A stretch of 64,000 nt of DNA from assembly GCA_963731745.1 (NCBI GenBank), contig CAVSWT010000011.1, forward strand, positions 186,001-250,000. Direction: 5' to 3'. The notes under the pieces are model-generated. The model did no database searches. It was not told the origin of the DNA and saw nothing but the letters and a program-made list of their open reading frames with translations. Numbering within the stretch: the first letter of the stretch is position 1; each line of letters starts with the position of its first letter. This DNA comes from CAVSWT01 sp963731745. Its GTDB lineage: Bacteria > Bacteroidota > Ignavibacteria > Ignavibacteriales > Ignavibacteriaceae. The translations under genes were made by a program, and so were the position numbers. This document shows, one piece after another, positions 55,314 through 64,000 of the stretch.

Positions 55314-56267
55314 ATGATCTATTTTTATTCAGCTTTAGCTGCGGTTATCCCGATGGTAACTTACATGGTTATCATCTGGCGGTTTGATAGGTATGACCGC
55401 GAACCCTTTAAATTAGTTCTTCAAAATTATTTTTGGGGAGCTATTGGAGCCGTTATTCTAACTTTAATCGGCGGGCAATTTATTTCTTTTTTAATTTCAC
55501 CTTACTTGATTACCGGCGCGCAATTTAAATATACTGAGACAATTTTAATTGCGCCTTTCGTTGAAGAATTTACTAAGGGAATTTTTCTTTTTGTAATTAT
55601 TGCCAATAAAAATTTTGATAATATGACTGATGGAATTGTATACGGTGGGGCAATTGGTTTGGGTTTCGGCATGACTGAAAACTTTTTATATTTTATCACT
55701 TACTCATCTAACATTAATGACTGGATTTCAATAATTATAATTAGGACTCTGTTTTCAGCAGTAATGCATTGTGTTGCAACTGCTACATTCGGCGCTTTGC
55801 TTGGGTATGCAAAGTTTAAGAATATTTTTTACAAGCTGACATTTCCGGTTATAGGTTTAGTTTTTGCCGTACTCATTCATATGATTTGGAATTATACTGT
55901 AAGCTTTCAATCAACCGCAGTTTTCGGATTTGTATTTATGTTTTTCTTTATGATAATTTTTATTGTTGTTTTTGTTTTTTCGATAGCAAGCGAAAAGAAA
56001 ATTATTTTTAATGAATTAGTGGAGGAAGCAGAAAACGGTTTAATTCCAATGCATCACCTGAGCATTTTAAATTCATCAAAAAGAAATAAACCAGGCTGGG
56101 TTGATGAAAGTATTCGTAAGTTATATATTAGTGCCGCAACAACTTTGGCATTCAGAAAAATGCAGATTAAAAATTGTTCAAAACATCGCATAACATTATA
56201 TCAAAATGAAATTGATTATTTCAGGAATTATATTCTTACTTTGCTTTCAAATACATTGACAGTTTAA
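55314..56267 (+). CDS. PrsW-family intramembrane protease
   Basis: 317 residues with about eight membrane helices. The family motifs are present: LIAPFVEEFTKGIFLFV (EExxK), VMHCVATATFGALLGY and VLIHMIWNY (His residues). In other bacteria PrsW cleaves a membrane anti-sigma factor. A soluble tail (about 235-317) follows the last helix. 13 bases after the permease gene. Confidence 0.85.
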   Translation: MIYFYSALAAVIPMVTYMVIIWRFDRYDREPFKLVLQNYFWGAIGAVILTLIGGQFISFLISPYLITGAQFKYTETILIAPFVEEFTKGIFLFVIIANKNFDNMTDGIVYGGAIGLGFGMTENFLYFITYSSNINDWISIIIIRTLFSAVMHCVATATFGALLGYAKFKNIFYKLTFPVIGLVFAVLIHMIWNYTVSFQSTAVFGFVFMFFFMIIFIVVFVFSIASEKKIIFNELVEEAENGLIPMHHLSILNSSKRNKPGWVDESIRKLYISAATTLAFRKMQIKNCSKHRITLYQNEIDYFRNYILTLLSNTLTV

Positions 56268-56271
56268 AACT

Positions 56272-56973
56272 ATGAAGTACAATGCCTGCATTTATTTAGC
56301 TTCGCTTTTTCCCATTTTTAATAAAGCTGAAACTCCCATTTTTGAATCGTTTGATCCAGAACATTCATCTCTTCTCTATTCAACATTAATGATGAACAAT
56401 ATAGAAAATATTAAACATGTTAATGGTGTTTCAAAATTGGTTTATTGCATGGATGAAATTGATAAAGAGCATTTACCTGAGCTATTAAAAAATGATGATA
56501 AAATCGTTTTCACTTATAATACTTCCAGCTTACATAAATATTTTCAAAAATTATCTGATAAACATTTTAATTCCTGCAATAGTAATCTCATTATTTTTTC
56601 AAGGTCAATGGGAATCACAAAAGACTTGCTGGAAAAAGCATTAGACCAATTAACTATTGAAGATGAAGCAGTGGTTATAGGCAAAACTTCTGAAAATTAT
56701 ATTTCATTCATCGGTTTTAATAATTTCAACAATGAACTGTTTAATGAGATCGATTGGGAAACAATAGACTATGATTCTCTGCTAGCAAAAGCTTGCAGAC
56801 ATGAAAATTTTATTCATGTTTTAAGCGGAAATATTTTGCTGATTAAAAATCTAAACGATTTTAAAAAGCTCTATTCTGAATTATCAAAAAAGGAAAGTCT
56901 ATCTTATTGCAATCATGAAATGCATGAGCAATTTACAAACATATTTATAGAATATAAGGATTTGTTGAAATGA
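56272..56973 (+). CDS. DUF2064-like (glycosyltransferase-fold) protein, diverged
   Basis: 233 residues. NLIIFSRSMGITKDLLEKAL, then DEAVVIGKTSENYISFIGFN, follow the DUF2064 pattern of a nucleotide-sugar-like fold, but the acidic DxD-like residues and Gly-rich DGGY segment of the family are replaced. The protein starts 4 bases after prsW and overlaps nadD by 4. The call is tentative. Confidence 0.5.
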   Translation: MKYNACIYLASLFPIFNKAETPIFESFDPEHSSLLYSTLMMNNIENIKHVNGVSKLVYCMDEIDKEHLPELLKNDDKIVFTYNTSSLHKYFQKLSDKHFNSCNSNLIIFSRSMGITKDLLEKALDQLTIEDEAVVIGKTSENYISFIGFNNFNNELFNEIDWETIDYDSLLAKACRHENFIHVLSGNILLIKNLNDFKKLYSELSKKESLSYCNHEMHEQFTNIFIEYKDLLK

Positions 56974-57548
56974 GCTCAATCGGGATTTACGGCGGCACTT
57001 TTGATCCCATTCATAACGGACATTTGATAACTGCACAGGCTGTGAAAGAAATAAGGGAGTTAGATAAAATAATTTTTATCCCTGCATATATTTCTCCGCA
57101 CAAAACAGATAAGTTTTCAGAAAAAACTAGTCATCGATTAAACATGTTAAAATCAGCAATCGATGAAATTCCATATTTTGAATTTTCAGATATTGAACTA
57201 AAATCTAAATCTATTTCTTACACAGTTAATACACTTATAGAATTCAAAAAAAAATATTCAAAACTTGAGCTGATTATTGGTTATGATAATATAATTGATT
57301 TCCACACTTGGAAAGATCCTGATAAAATTATTAAGCTTGCTCAGTTGATTGTATTAAGACGAAAGACCGATGATAAAAAAATTGAAAAGGATAAGTATTA
57401 CAAAGCTGCTCAATTTGTAAAAACACCTGTAATTGAAATAAGCAGCAGCGAGGTTCGGAATAGAATTAAAGAGGGAAAGCCGATTGATTTTCTTGTCCCT
57501 AAAAAAGTAAAAGAATATATTTGCAGCTTTAACTTATATAAGGAGTAA
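56970..57548 (+). CDS. nadD: Nicotinate-nucleotide adenylyltransferase
   Basis: 192 residues. GIYGGTFDPIHNGHLITA at the start holds the nucleotide-binding HxxH, and ISSSEVRNRIKEGK the ISSTxxR motif of the family. It makes NaAD from nicotinate mononucleotide for NAD+ synthesis. Confidence 0.95.
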   Translation: MSSIGIYGGTFDPIHNGHLITAQAVKEIRELDKIIFIPAYISPHKTDKFSEKTSHRLNMLKSAIDEIPYFEFSDIELKSKSISYTVNTLIEFKKKYSKLELIIGYDNIIDFHTWKDPDKIIKLAQLIVLRRKTDDKKIEKDKYYKAAQFVKTPVIEISSSEVRNRIKEGKPIDFLVPKKVKEYICSFNLYKE

Positions 57549-57552
57549 AAAT

Positions 57553-58482
57553 TTGAAAATTCTGGTAACAGGTGCAGCTGGATTTATTGCTTCTCAAATT
57601 GCAGATGCATTCATTAGTGAAGGGCATACTGTTTTTGTGCTTGATAATTTAGCAACCGGCTTTGAACATAATGTAAATTCCAAAGCTACTTTTATTAAAA
57701 AAGATATCGGAGATAAATCTCTATCTGAACTTTTTGAAAAAGAAAAATTTGATGTTGTAAATCATCATGCTGCACAAATGGATGTCCGGCGTTCCGTGGT
57801 TGATCCTGCGTTTGACGCGAATACTAATATATTAGGTACAATCAACCTGCTTCAAAATTGTGTGAAGACTGGCGTGAAAAAATTCATGTTTGCATCTACC
57901 GGCGGTGCAGTTTATGGTGAACAGGATTATTTTCCTGCAGATGAAAAGCATCCCACTTCTCCCCTTTCTCCTTATGGAATTTCTAAACTTGCTGTTGAAA
58001 AATATTTATTCTTTTATTCTAATCAGTACAAATTAGATTATACAATTTTAAGATACGCCAATATTTATGGCCCGCGTCAAAATCCTTTCGGGGAAGCTGG
58101 AGTTGTTGCAATTTTTAGTACGCGTCTATTGAAAGGTGAACAGCCCACGATTAACGGCAGCGGTAAACAAACCCGCGATTACGTTTTTGTCGGCGATGTT
58201 GTAAAAGCAAATTTGCTCGGCTTAACTGATGAGAAAAGTGATATTTATAATGTTGGTACAGGAAAAGAAACAGATGTCAACGAACTTTATAGAATGATAA
58301 ATGAAATTGTTGGTAAAGGCCAAGAAGAAAAACATGGCCCTGCTGCACCGGGCGAACAAATGCGAAGCGTTATCACTTCTGATAAATTATTTAAGAAATT
58401 TAATTGGCGTCCGTCAACCCCGATAGAAGAAGGTTTGAAAAAAACAGTTGAATTTTTTAAAGAGAGGATGAGACAGGATTAA
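57553..58482 (+). CDS. NAD-dependent sugar epimerase/dehydratase (UDP-glucose 4-epimerase-like)
   Basis: 309 residues. VTGAAGFIASQIADAF cofactor motif, FASTGGAVYGE, YGISKLAVEKYLF (Tyr-x3-Lys), LRYANIYGPRQNPFGE and IYNVGTGKETDVNEL. The start is TTG, with AGGAG 7 bases upstream. It acts on nucleotide sugars for envelope polysaccharides. Confidence 0.9.
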   Translation: MKILVTGAAGFIASQIADAFISEGHTVFVLDNLATGFEHNVNSKATFIKKDIGDKSLSELFEKEKFDVVNHHAAQMDVRRSVVDPAFDANTNILGTINLLQNCVKTGVKKFMFASTGGAVYGEQDYFPADEKHPTSPLSPYGISKLAVEKYLFFYSNQYKLDYTILRYANIYGPRQNPFGEAGVVAIFSTRLLKGEQPTINGSGKQTRDYVFVGDVVKANLLGLTDEKSDIYNVGTGKETDVNELYRMINEIVGKGQEEKHGPAAPGEQMRSVITSDKLFKKFNWRPSTPIEEGLKKTVEFFKERMRQD

Positions 58483-58500
58483 CATTTATTTTAACGTTTT

Positions 58501-59454
58501 ATGTTAAATGAAACACTTGTTGAGAAGCTGTTAATAAATGATAGAAGGGCGGTTGCCCGTTCAATCTCTTTAGTTGAATCGGACAACGATTATGCTGCAG
58601 AGTTGCTAAAAGAAATTTATTCAAGTGTCGGACAAGGATATAGAATAGGCATTACAGGCCCGCCGGGTGCGGGCAAAAGCACAATTACAAATCAGCTGAC
58701 AAAGTATTTTAGAAACAAAAACAAAACTGTTGGAATTGTTGCTGTTGATCCAACAAGTCCATATACAGGCGGAGCACTTTTAGGCGACCGTGTAAGAATG
58801 ACAGATATTGGAAACGACCCTGGCGTTTTTATCAGAAGTATGGCCACGCGAGGAAGTCTCGGCGGTTTAAGTAAAAGGACAATAGATGCTGCTGATGTTT
58901 TAGACGCCGCAGGTTATGATTACATTTTACTGGAAACAGTTGGCGTTGGTCAAAGTGAATTAGATATTGCACAAGCTGCCGATACAACAATTGTGGTTCT
59001 TGTGCCCGAATCCGGCGACACTGTTCAAGCAATGAAAGCAGGCTTGATGGAGATTGCAGATTTTTTTGTTTTAAATAAAAGTGATAGGCCAGGTTCGGAA
59101 CAAGCTGTTACTGCATTACGCACAATATTAATGATGAGAGACCACGATGAAAAATCATGGATGCCCAATACAATTAAAACTGTAGCATCTGAGAATAAAG
59201 GCATTCCCGAAATAGCTGATGAAATTAACCGGCATAAAGATTATCTTCACAGCAGCGGTAAATTTATCTTGAAAAGAGAAATGCAAACAAAGAATAGAAT
59301 AAAAGATATAGTTGAAAATAAAATAAGAGAAAAATTATGGGATGAAGACGGTGAGGATTCACTTAACTCATCTCTCTCAAAAGTTGTGCTTGGCAATTTA
59401 TCGCCTTATCATATTGCAGAAGAGATAATTACCAATTTTAAAAAACAATTTTAG
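58501..59454 (+). CDS. meaB: Methylmalonyl-CoA mutase-associated GTPase (MeaB/ArgK)
   Basis: 317 residues. G1 ITGPPGAGKSTITNQLT, LLGDRVRMTDI, LETVGVGQSELDIA and G4 LNKSDRPGS. The family protects or reloads the B12-dependent mutase. No mutase is in the window; it is probably elsewhere. 18 bases after the epimerase gene. Confidence 0.95.
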   Translation: MLNETLVEKLLINDRRAVARSISLVESDNDYAAELLKEIYSSVGQGYRIGITGPPGAGKSTITNQLTKYFRNKNKTVGIVAVDPTSPYTGGALLGDRVRMTDIGNDPGVFIRSMATRGSLGGLSKRTIDAADVLDAAGYDYILLETVGVGQSELDIAQAADTTIVVLVPESGDTVQAMKAGLMEIADFFVLNKSDRPGSEQAVTALRTILMMRDHDEKSWMPNTIKTVASENKGIPEIADEINRHKDYLHSSGKFILKREMQTKNRIKDIVENKIREKLWDEDGEDSLNSSLSKVVLGNLSPYHIAEEIITNFKKQF

Positions 59455-59525
59455 TTGTTCAGCTTTTCCTTTATTGTTAAATTTTTTAAAGTGAATATTC
59501 CAAAAGAATAGCTCTCTTTAAAGAT

Positions 59526-59554
59526 TTGATTCACTTAAAAGGTTGAATTAATTT
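59526..59554 (+). promoter_or_regulatory. Candidate promoter for the acyl-CoA dehydrogenase gene
   Basis: TTGATT, 17 bases, TAATTT, about 24 bases before the ATG at 59578. Weak match; the gap is otherwise empty. Confidence 0.3.
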
Positions 59555-59577
59555 TATTCTAATAGAAAGGAAAAATC

Positions 59578-60741
59578 ATGGATGTAATGGAAACTCCATT
59601 TCTTACCAGCTTAAATGAAAACCAAATTATTATACGCGATACTATTCGGGATTTCGCTGAGAAAAATATACGCCCGCGAATTATGGAATTTGATGAATCA
59701 CAAAAATTTCCTTTCGATATTATCCATCAGCTTGGTGAATTAGGTTTTCTTGGAATACTAGTTCCAGAAGAATATGGCGGAGCAAATTTAGGTTATGTAG
59801 AATTTTCTATTATCATTGAAGAGCTTGCAAGAGTTGATCCTTCTATCGCCTTATCTGTAGCTGCTCATAATGGACTCGGGACAAATCACATAAATCTTTT
59901 CGGAAGTAATGAACAAAAGAAAAAATATCTGCCTGATCTTACATCTGGTAAAAAAATTGCTGCATGGGGATTAACAGAATCGGTTTCCGGTAGTGATGCT
60001 GCAGGCCTAAAGACTACAGCAGAAAAAAAAGGCGACAATTTTATTTTGAATGGGAGTAAAACTTTTACCACCCACGGCACCGTTGGCGAGACTTTTGTGA
60101 TAATGGCAATTACTAATAAATCTAAAGGTAAAAAAGGTATTTCAGCTTTCATTCTTGAAAAAGGAATGGAAGGCTTTTTCCATGGCAAAAAAGAAAACAA
60201 ACTTGGAATGAGAGCTAGTGATACTACGCAGTTAACTTTTGAGAATTGTGAAGTTCCTGCAGAAAATTTATTGGGCGAGGAAGGTGAAGGATTCATCCAA
60301 GCAATGAAAATACTTGAAGGCGGAAGAATTTCAATCGCTGCACTGAGTGTAGGCCTTGCGCAAGGTTGTTTAGATGCTTCATTAAAATATGGAAATGAAA
60401 GAAAACAATTTGGGAAATCACTCAATGATTTTCAAGCAATTCAATTTAAGCTTGCAGAAATGAGTACAAATATTGATGCAGCTAGATTGTTAACCCAGCG
60501 TGCAGCGTCAATGAAAGACAAAGGAAATCCAAGCATTAAAGAAGCAGCGATGGCAAAGCTATTTGCAAGTGAAATTGCCGAGAAGGCTTCTAGTGAAGCA
60601 GTTCAAATTCACGGCGGTTATGGATTTATAAAAGATTACCCTGTTGAAAAATTTTATCGTGATGTAAAACTTTGCACTATTGGAGAAGGGACTTCTGAAA
60701 TCCAAAGAATAGTGATAGCAAGGGATTTATTGAAAGATTGA
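59578..60741 (+). CDS. Acyl-CoA dehydrogenase
   Basis: 387 residues. AWGLTESVSGSDAAGLKT for flavin binding, QIHGGYGFIKDYPVEKFYRD, then LCTIGEGTSEIQRIVIARDL with the catalytic Glu. An FAD enzyme that takes hydrogens from acyl-CoA to an electron-transfer flavoprotein. Short- or branched-chain specificity is likely, since a methylcrotonyl-type carboxylase gene follows 25 bases later. AAGGA lies before the ATG. Confidence 0.94.
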   Translation: MDVMETPFLTSLNENQIIIRDTIRDFAEKNIRPRIMEFDESQKFPFDIIHQLGELGFLGILVPEEYGGANLGYVEFSIIIEELARVDPSIALSVAAHNGLGTNHINLFGSNEQKKKYLPDLTSGKKIAAWGLTESVSGSDAAGLKTTAEKKGDNFILNGSKTFTTHGTVGETFVIMAITNKSKGKKGISAFILEKGMEGFFHGKKENKLGMRASDTTQLTFENCEVPAENLLGEEGEGFIQAMKILEGGRISIAALSVGLAQGCLDASLKYGNERKQFGKSLNDFQAIQFKLAEMSTNIDAARLLTQRAASMKDKGNPSIKEAAMAKLFASEIAEKASSEAVQIHGGYGFIKDYPVEKFYRDVKLCTIGEGTSEIQRIVIARDLLKD

Positions 60742-60766
60742 TAATAAAATTTAAAATTAAAACATA

Positions 60767-62422
60767 ATGACGAAAATCGGTAATCCAATTAAAGAAGATA
60801 AATCATTTCTGAAAAGAGATGATTATTATAAAAATTTACTACGAAAGCTTGAAGCCGAAAAAGAAAAAATAAAACTTGGCGGCGGCAAAAAGGCTATTGA
60901 AAAACATAAAGCGAAAGGTAAACTCACTGCGCATGAAAGAATTGATAAGTTAGTCGACGACCCCAAACAATTTATTGAATTGAGTACTTTTGCGGCATAT
61001 GGAATGTACGAAGAATACGGAGGCGCTCCTTCTTCCGGAACTATTTATGGGATTGGGAAAATCAATAAGAAAAATTTTGTTATTGTTGCAAATGATGCGA
61101 CCGTAAAAGCCGGTGCCTGGTTTCCAATTACTGCAAAAAAAAATCTTCGCGCACAGGAAATTGCAATAGAAAATCATCTCCCTATAATTTATTTAGTTGA
61201 TAGCGCTGGAGTTTTTCTTCCTTTGCAAGATGAAATTTTTCCAGACAAAGAACACTTCGGAAGAATATTTAGAAACAACGCAGTTATGTCCTCTATGGGA
61301 ATTCCGCAGATTGCCGCAATCATGGGCCCTTGTGTTGCCGGCGGCGCATACCTACCTATTATGAGCGATGAGGCATTAATTGTTGAAGGTGAAGGTTCTG
61401 TTTTTCTTGCCGGTTCACACTTAGTTAAAGCGGCAATTGGAGAAGTAATTGATAATGAATCACTTGGCGGCGCAAAAGTTCAATCCAATATTTCCGGTGT
61501 TACAGATTACGTGATGAAAAATGATGAAGAATGCCTTGAAAAAATTAAAAGCTTAACAAATAAATTTGGAAATAATTTAAATGCTGGATTTAATAGAATT
61601 GAAAGTAAACCACCCGTTTATTCTCCAAAAGAAATTTATGGGATTCTTCCTGAAGACCCGATTAAACCGTATGATACTTATGAATTAATTTCACGAATTG
61701 TGGATGGTTCAGAAATCGACGAGTATAAAGCTGGTTACGGCAAAACAATAATAACAGCGTATGCTCGAATTGATGGATGGTCAGTCGGAATTATTGCAAA
61801 TCAAAGAAACATAGTAAAATCTGAAACAGGAGAAATGCAAGTCGGCGGAGTGATTTATTCAGAAAGTGCTGATAAAGCCGCAAGATTTATAATGAATTGC
61901 AATCAGAAAAAAATTCCATTAGTCTTTCTTCAGGATGTCACTGGCTTTATGGTTGGCAGCAGAGCAGAACATGGCGGCATTATTAAAGATGGGGCAAAGA
62001 TGGTGAATGCTGTAGCTAATTCAGTGGTTCCCAAAATTACTATAATTGTTGGTAACAGTTTTGGAGCTGGCAATTATGCAATGTGCGGCAAAGCTTATGA
62101 TCCGAGGTTTATATTCGCTTATCCAAATGCAAAAATCTCCGTAATGGGAGGAAATCAGGCAAGTAGTGTTTTATTAGATATAAAATTAAAGCAAGCGGAA
62201 AAGAAAGGCGAAAAATTCAGTGAAGAAAAGAGGAAAAATCTTTTAAGCGAAATTATGAATTCATATGATGAAAAAAGTACTCCTTACTATGCAGCTGCAA
62301 GATTGTGGATTGATGAAATTATAGATCCTGCATTGACGAGGGAATATATTTCTATTGCGATTGAAGTTGCAAACAATAATCCGGATATCCCAAGGTTTAA
62401 TCCCGGTGTAATTCAAACTTGA
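60767..62422 (+). CDS. Acyl-CoA carboxylase beta subunit (carboxyltransferase), methylcrotonyl-type
   Basis: 551 residues. The two carboxyltransferase lobes are complete: VDSAGVFLPLQDEIFPDKEH, MGPCVAGGAYLPIMSDEALI, VFLAGSHLVKAAIGEVID, and in the second lobe VFLQDVTGFMVGSRAEHGGI and VGNSFGAGNYAMCGKAYDPR. The FGRIFRNNAVMSS neighbourhood follows the methylcrotonyl/geranyl-CoA type better than the propionyl type. A biotin-carrying alpha subunit is needed but is not next to it. Together with the dehydrogenase it points to leucine or branched-acid breakdown. Confidence 0.88.
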   Translation: MTKIGNPIKEDKSFLKRDDYYKNLLRKLEAEKEKIKLGGGKKAIEKHKAKGKLTAHERIDKLVDDPKQFIELSTFAAYGMYEEYGGAPSSGTIYGIGKINKKNFVIVANDATVKAGAWFPITAKKNLRAQEIAIENHLPIIYLVDSAGVFLPLQDEIFPDKEHFGRIFRNNAVMSSMGIPQIAAIMGPCVAGGAYLPIMSDEALIVEGEGSVFLAGSHLVKAAIGEVIDNESLGGAKVQSNISGVTDYVMKNDEECLEKIKSLTNKFGNNLNAGFNRIESKPPVYSPKEIYGILPEDPIKPYDTYELISRIVDGSEIDEYKAGYGKTIITAYARIDGWSVGIIANQRNIVKSETGEMQVGGVIYSESADKAARFIMNCNQKKIPLVFLQDVTGFMVGSRAEHGGIIKDGAKMVNAVANSVVPKITIIVGNSFGAGNYAMCGKAYDPRFIFAYPNAKISVMGGNQASSVLLDIKLKQAEKKGEKFSEEKRKNLLSEIMNSYDEKSTPYYAAARLWIDEIIDPALTREYISIAIEVANNNPDIPRFNPGVIQT

Positions 62423-62481
62423 TGCTTAAGAAGTGAGGTTTATCTCAAAGGAGTATCTCACTTAAAATTATTCACACAAAA

Positions 62482-64000
62482 CTACTTTAACAAAACCATT
62501 TTTTTTGTTTGATGAAAGCTGCCTGCTGTTATTGAATAAAAGTAAATCCCGCTTGAAAGATTTTGTTTGTTGTTAGAAAGATTATCTGCATTCAATGAAA
62601 CTTTATAATTTCCAGCGGGCTTTTCTTCATTTAATATTGTTGCAACTTCACTTCCAAGAATATCATAAATCTTAAGCTGAACTAAAGTTACTAGATTATT
62701 TTCGCTTGTATTGAATATTTAATTTCTGTTGATGGATTAAATGGATTTGGATAATTCTGAGAAAGACTGAATTCTAATGGAGTATTAAAATTTATTTCAA
62801 CAACATTTGAATAATGAAAGCTGCCGTCAAAATCAATTTGCTTTAATCTGTAAGAATAATTCCCGCTTGATAAATTCTTATCAATAAATGAATATGAATT
62901 CTTATCAGTTGAAGTTCCATTGCCTTCGACAAATCCAATCGTTTGCCAATTCGATTTAATCACTTACACCTTCTTTCAATTTCAAAACCTTTGTTATTTG
63001 TTTCTGTTGCTGTGTGCCATTTAAGATTAATTGAATTATTTACAACCGAACCATTGAATGATATTAATTCTACTGGAACTATATCAGAATTTTTACTTCT
63101 AAAGACTCCTCCACCATATGTACCTGCAAAGACAATCCCATCTTTAGTAGTTACAAAAGATGAAATAACTAAAGTAGTAAGGCCACTATTTAATTGAGTC
63201 CAACTTTCCCCATTATCCTCAGATCGAAAAATACCACTGTCAGAAGTACCAACATAAACATAACCACTAGAATCGACCATTAAAGTCGTAATGCTGGCTG
63301 GCAACCCGTTATTATTCTCAGACCAACTCCCGCCATTATCTGTTGAACGCATAATACCAATATCAGTTATGGCATAAATAAGATTCGAATAGAAAGCGAA
63401 ATATCTAGCTGAATGTTGCTCTAAAAGCCCATACCCTCCAACATAGACATTCTCACCTTCAACTCCAGCATGCTCAGCTATAAACATCCTTATAATAATA
63501 TATCCTCTTGAATTACTTACTAAATCAGCACTCCAATAATAATCTGACCACCCAAACTCATGAACATCTAACCAAGTATTTCCATTATCTGTTGATTTGT
63601 AAAGCGCGCTCCCTTCACCACCAGTATCATATACATAATATAAAGCACCCACCCATATTTCCTGTGACTCATAATTAATTATCCAACTAGTTATAGGAGT
63701 TTTTTCACTTATACCATTACTTATTGAAGTCCAACTGTTTCCATTATCTGTTGATCTATAAATACTATCAGAATCTAAAAATATATACCCAGTTTTATTA
63801 GTTAATAGACTTCCATGATTATTCGAAACTTTGTCCCAACTATCCCCATTATCTGATGTGCGGTAAATTCCCTCTGAGGTTGATGCAAAAATATATCCAC
63901 ATTTATTTATTACTAAATCATAGACATTTACATTGGCGAGACCATTTGTTTTTTCCCAGAAACCCTGTTGTGGATAAGGGTTACCTAATGATATTGGAAT
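62482..64000 (-). pseudogene. Large secreted propeller protein with type IX sorting domain, two frameshifts, 5' part off the right edge
   Basis: The frame is open from 64000 down to 62960 and shows repeated blades of the sialidase/BNR type: GIYRTSDNGDSW, SIYRSTDNGNSW, ALYKSTDNGNTW, GIMRSTDNGGSW and GIFRSEDNGESW. After NNKGFEIERRCK it stops; the next frame continues SNWQTIGFVEGNGTSTDK and the sorting motif SLSQNYPNPFNPSTEIKYSI to 62691. A third frame, to 62482, completes the sorting domain (LVQLKIYDILGSEVATILNE, ending TKKMVLLK). So one gene has two indels. If real, the sorting domain would be lost from the main product. The 5' end is outside the window. Confidence 0.75.

Noticed and set aside
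62431..62463. AAGTGAG / CTCACTT inverted repeat between two convergent genes
   Set aside because: The loop is long (19 bases) and neither strand has a T run, so it is not called a terminator.
1..64000. CRISPR array, insertion sequence, prophage or plasmid origin
   Set aside because: No direct repeats with spacers, no transposase, integrase or replication genes were found.

Overview
The window is a 64 kb piece of an AT-rich bacterial chromosome. It most likely comes from the Ignavibacteria / Chlorobi side of the Bacteroidota (FCB) group. The reasons are a type IX secretion cluster (PorU, PorV), C-terminal sorting domains of the NYPNPFNPST type, a biopterin-type gene set like that known from Chlorobium, and two bacterial-microcompartment shell genes. 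I see no phage, transposase, CRISPR array or rRNA operon. There is no stretch longer than about 300 bases without a gene or RNA.

Layout: 1-1.8 kb holds the start of a YbbR-like gene and two BMC shell genes with their own promoter and terminator. 1.8-8.8 kb is housekeeping: ruvX, rel/spoT, a TPR lipid-envelope or periplasmic protein, upp, a CoA-disulfide-reductase-like flavoprotein and der. 8.9-15.5 kb is a complete RND efflux operon (TetR, TolC, adaptor, pump, small PII-like protein). 15.7-29.8 kb is the type IX secretion region: porU, porV, an M6-peptidase-like protein without HExxH, a C25-like protein without its Cys, a metallopeptidase/propeller/beta-barrel fusion and a broken gene. 30-32 kb has an HD hydrolase, nth, a 2Fe-2S thioredoxin-like ferredoxin and tRNA-Glu and tRNA-Gln.

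32.2-34.4 kb is a small plus-strand block (NHL propeller protein, three small membrane proteins). 34.3-43.1 kb is a minus-strand envelope operon: DUF92 protein, 990-residue TPR protein, beta-barrel, HU-like/SPOR protein, ExbB, ExbD and TonB. 43.3-46.7 kb has a TPR lipid-free secreted protein, tRNA-Leu, and an ECF sigma / anti-sigma / Spy-like stress module with a second, frameshifted Spy-like gene facing it. 46.8-49 kb has a frameshifted phosphodiester glycosidase and a secreted alpha/beta hydrolase.

49.2-52.9 kb is one tight operon: peroxiredoxin, rhodanese, Bcp, then 6-pyruvoyl-tetrahydropterin synthase, GTP cyclohydrolase I and two short-chain reductases, which together look like a tetrahydrobiopterin pathway. 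53.1-58.5 kb is a plus-strand run: ABC exporter pair, PrsW protease, a DUF2064-like protein, nadD and a sugar epimerase. 58.5-62.4 kb holds acyl-CoA genes (meaB, acyl-CoA dehydrogenase, acyl-CoA carboxylase beta subunit). The right edge carries a large secreted propeller protein with a type IX sorting domain that is broken by two frameshifts.

At least four genes, all of them for exported proteins, carry frameshifts or stops, while the long core genes are intact. This is either real decay of surface proteins or scattered assembly indels; the reads would decide. The most interesting candidates are the type IX locus with two active-site-less protease-like proteins, the isolated BMC shell pair with an unusual tail, and the biopterin operon.
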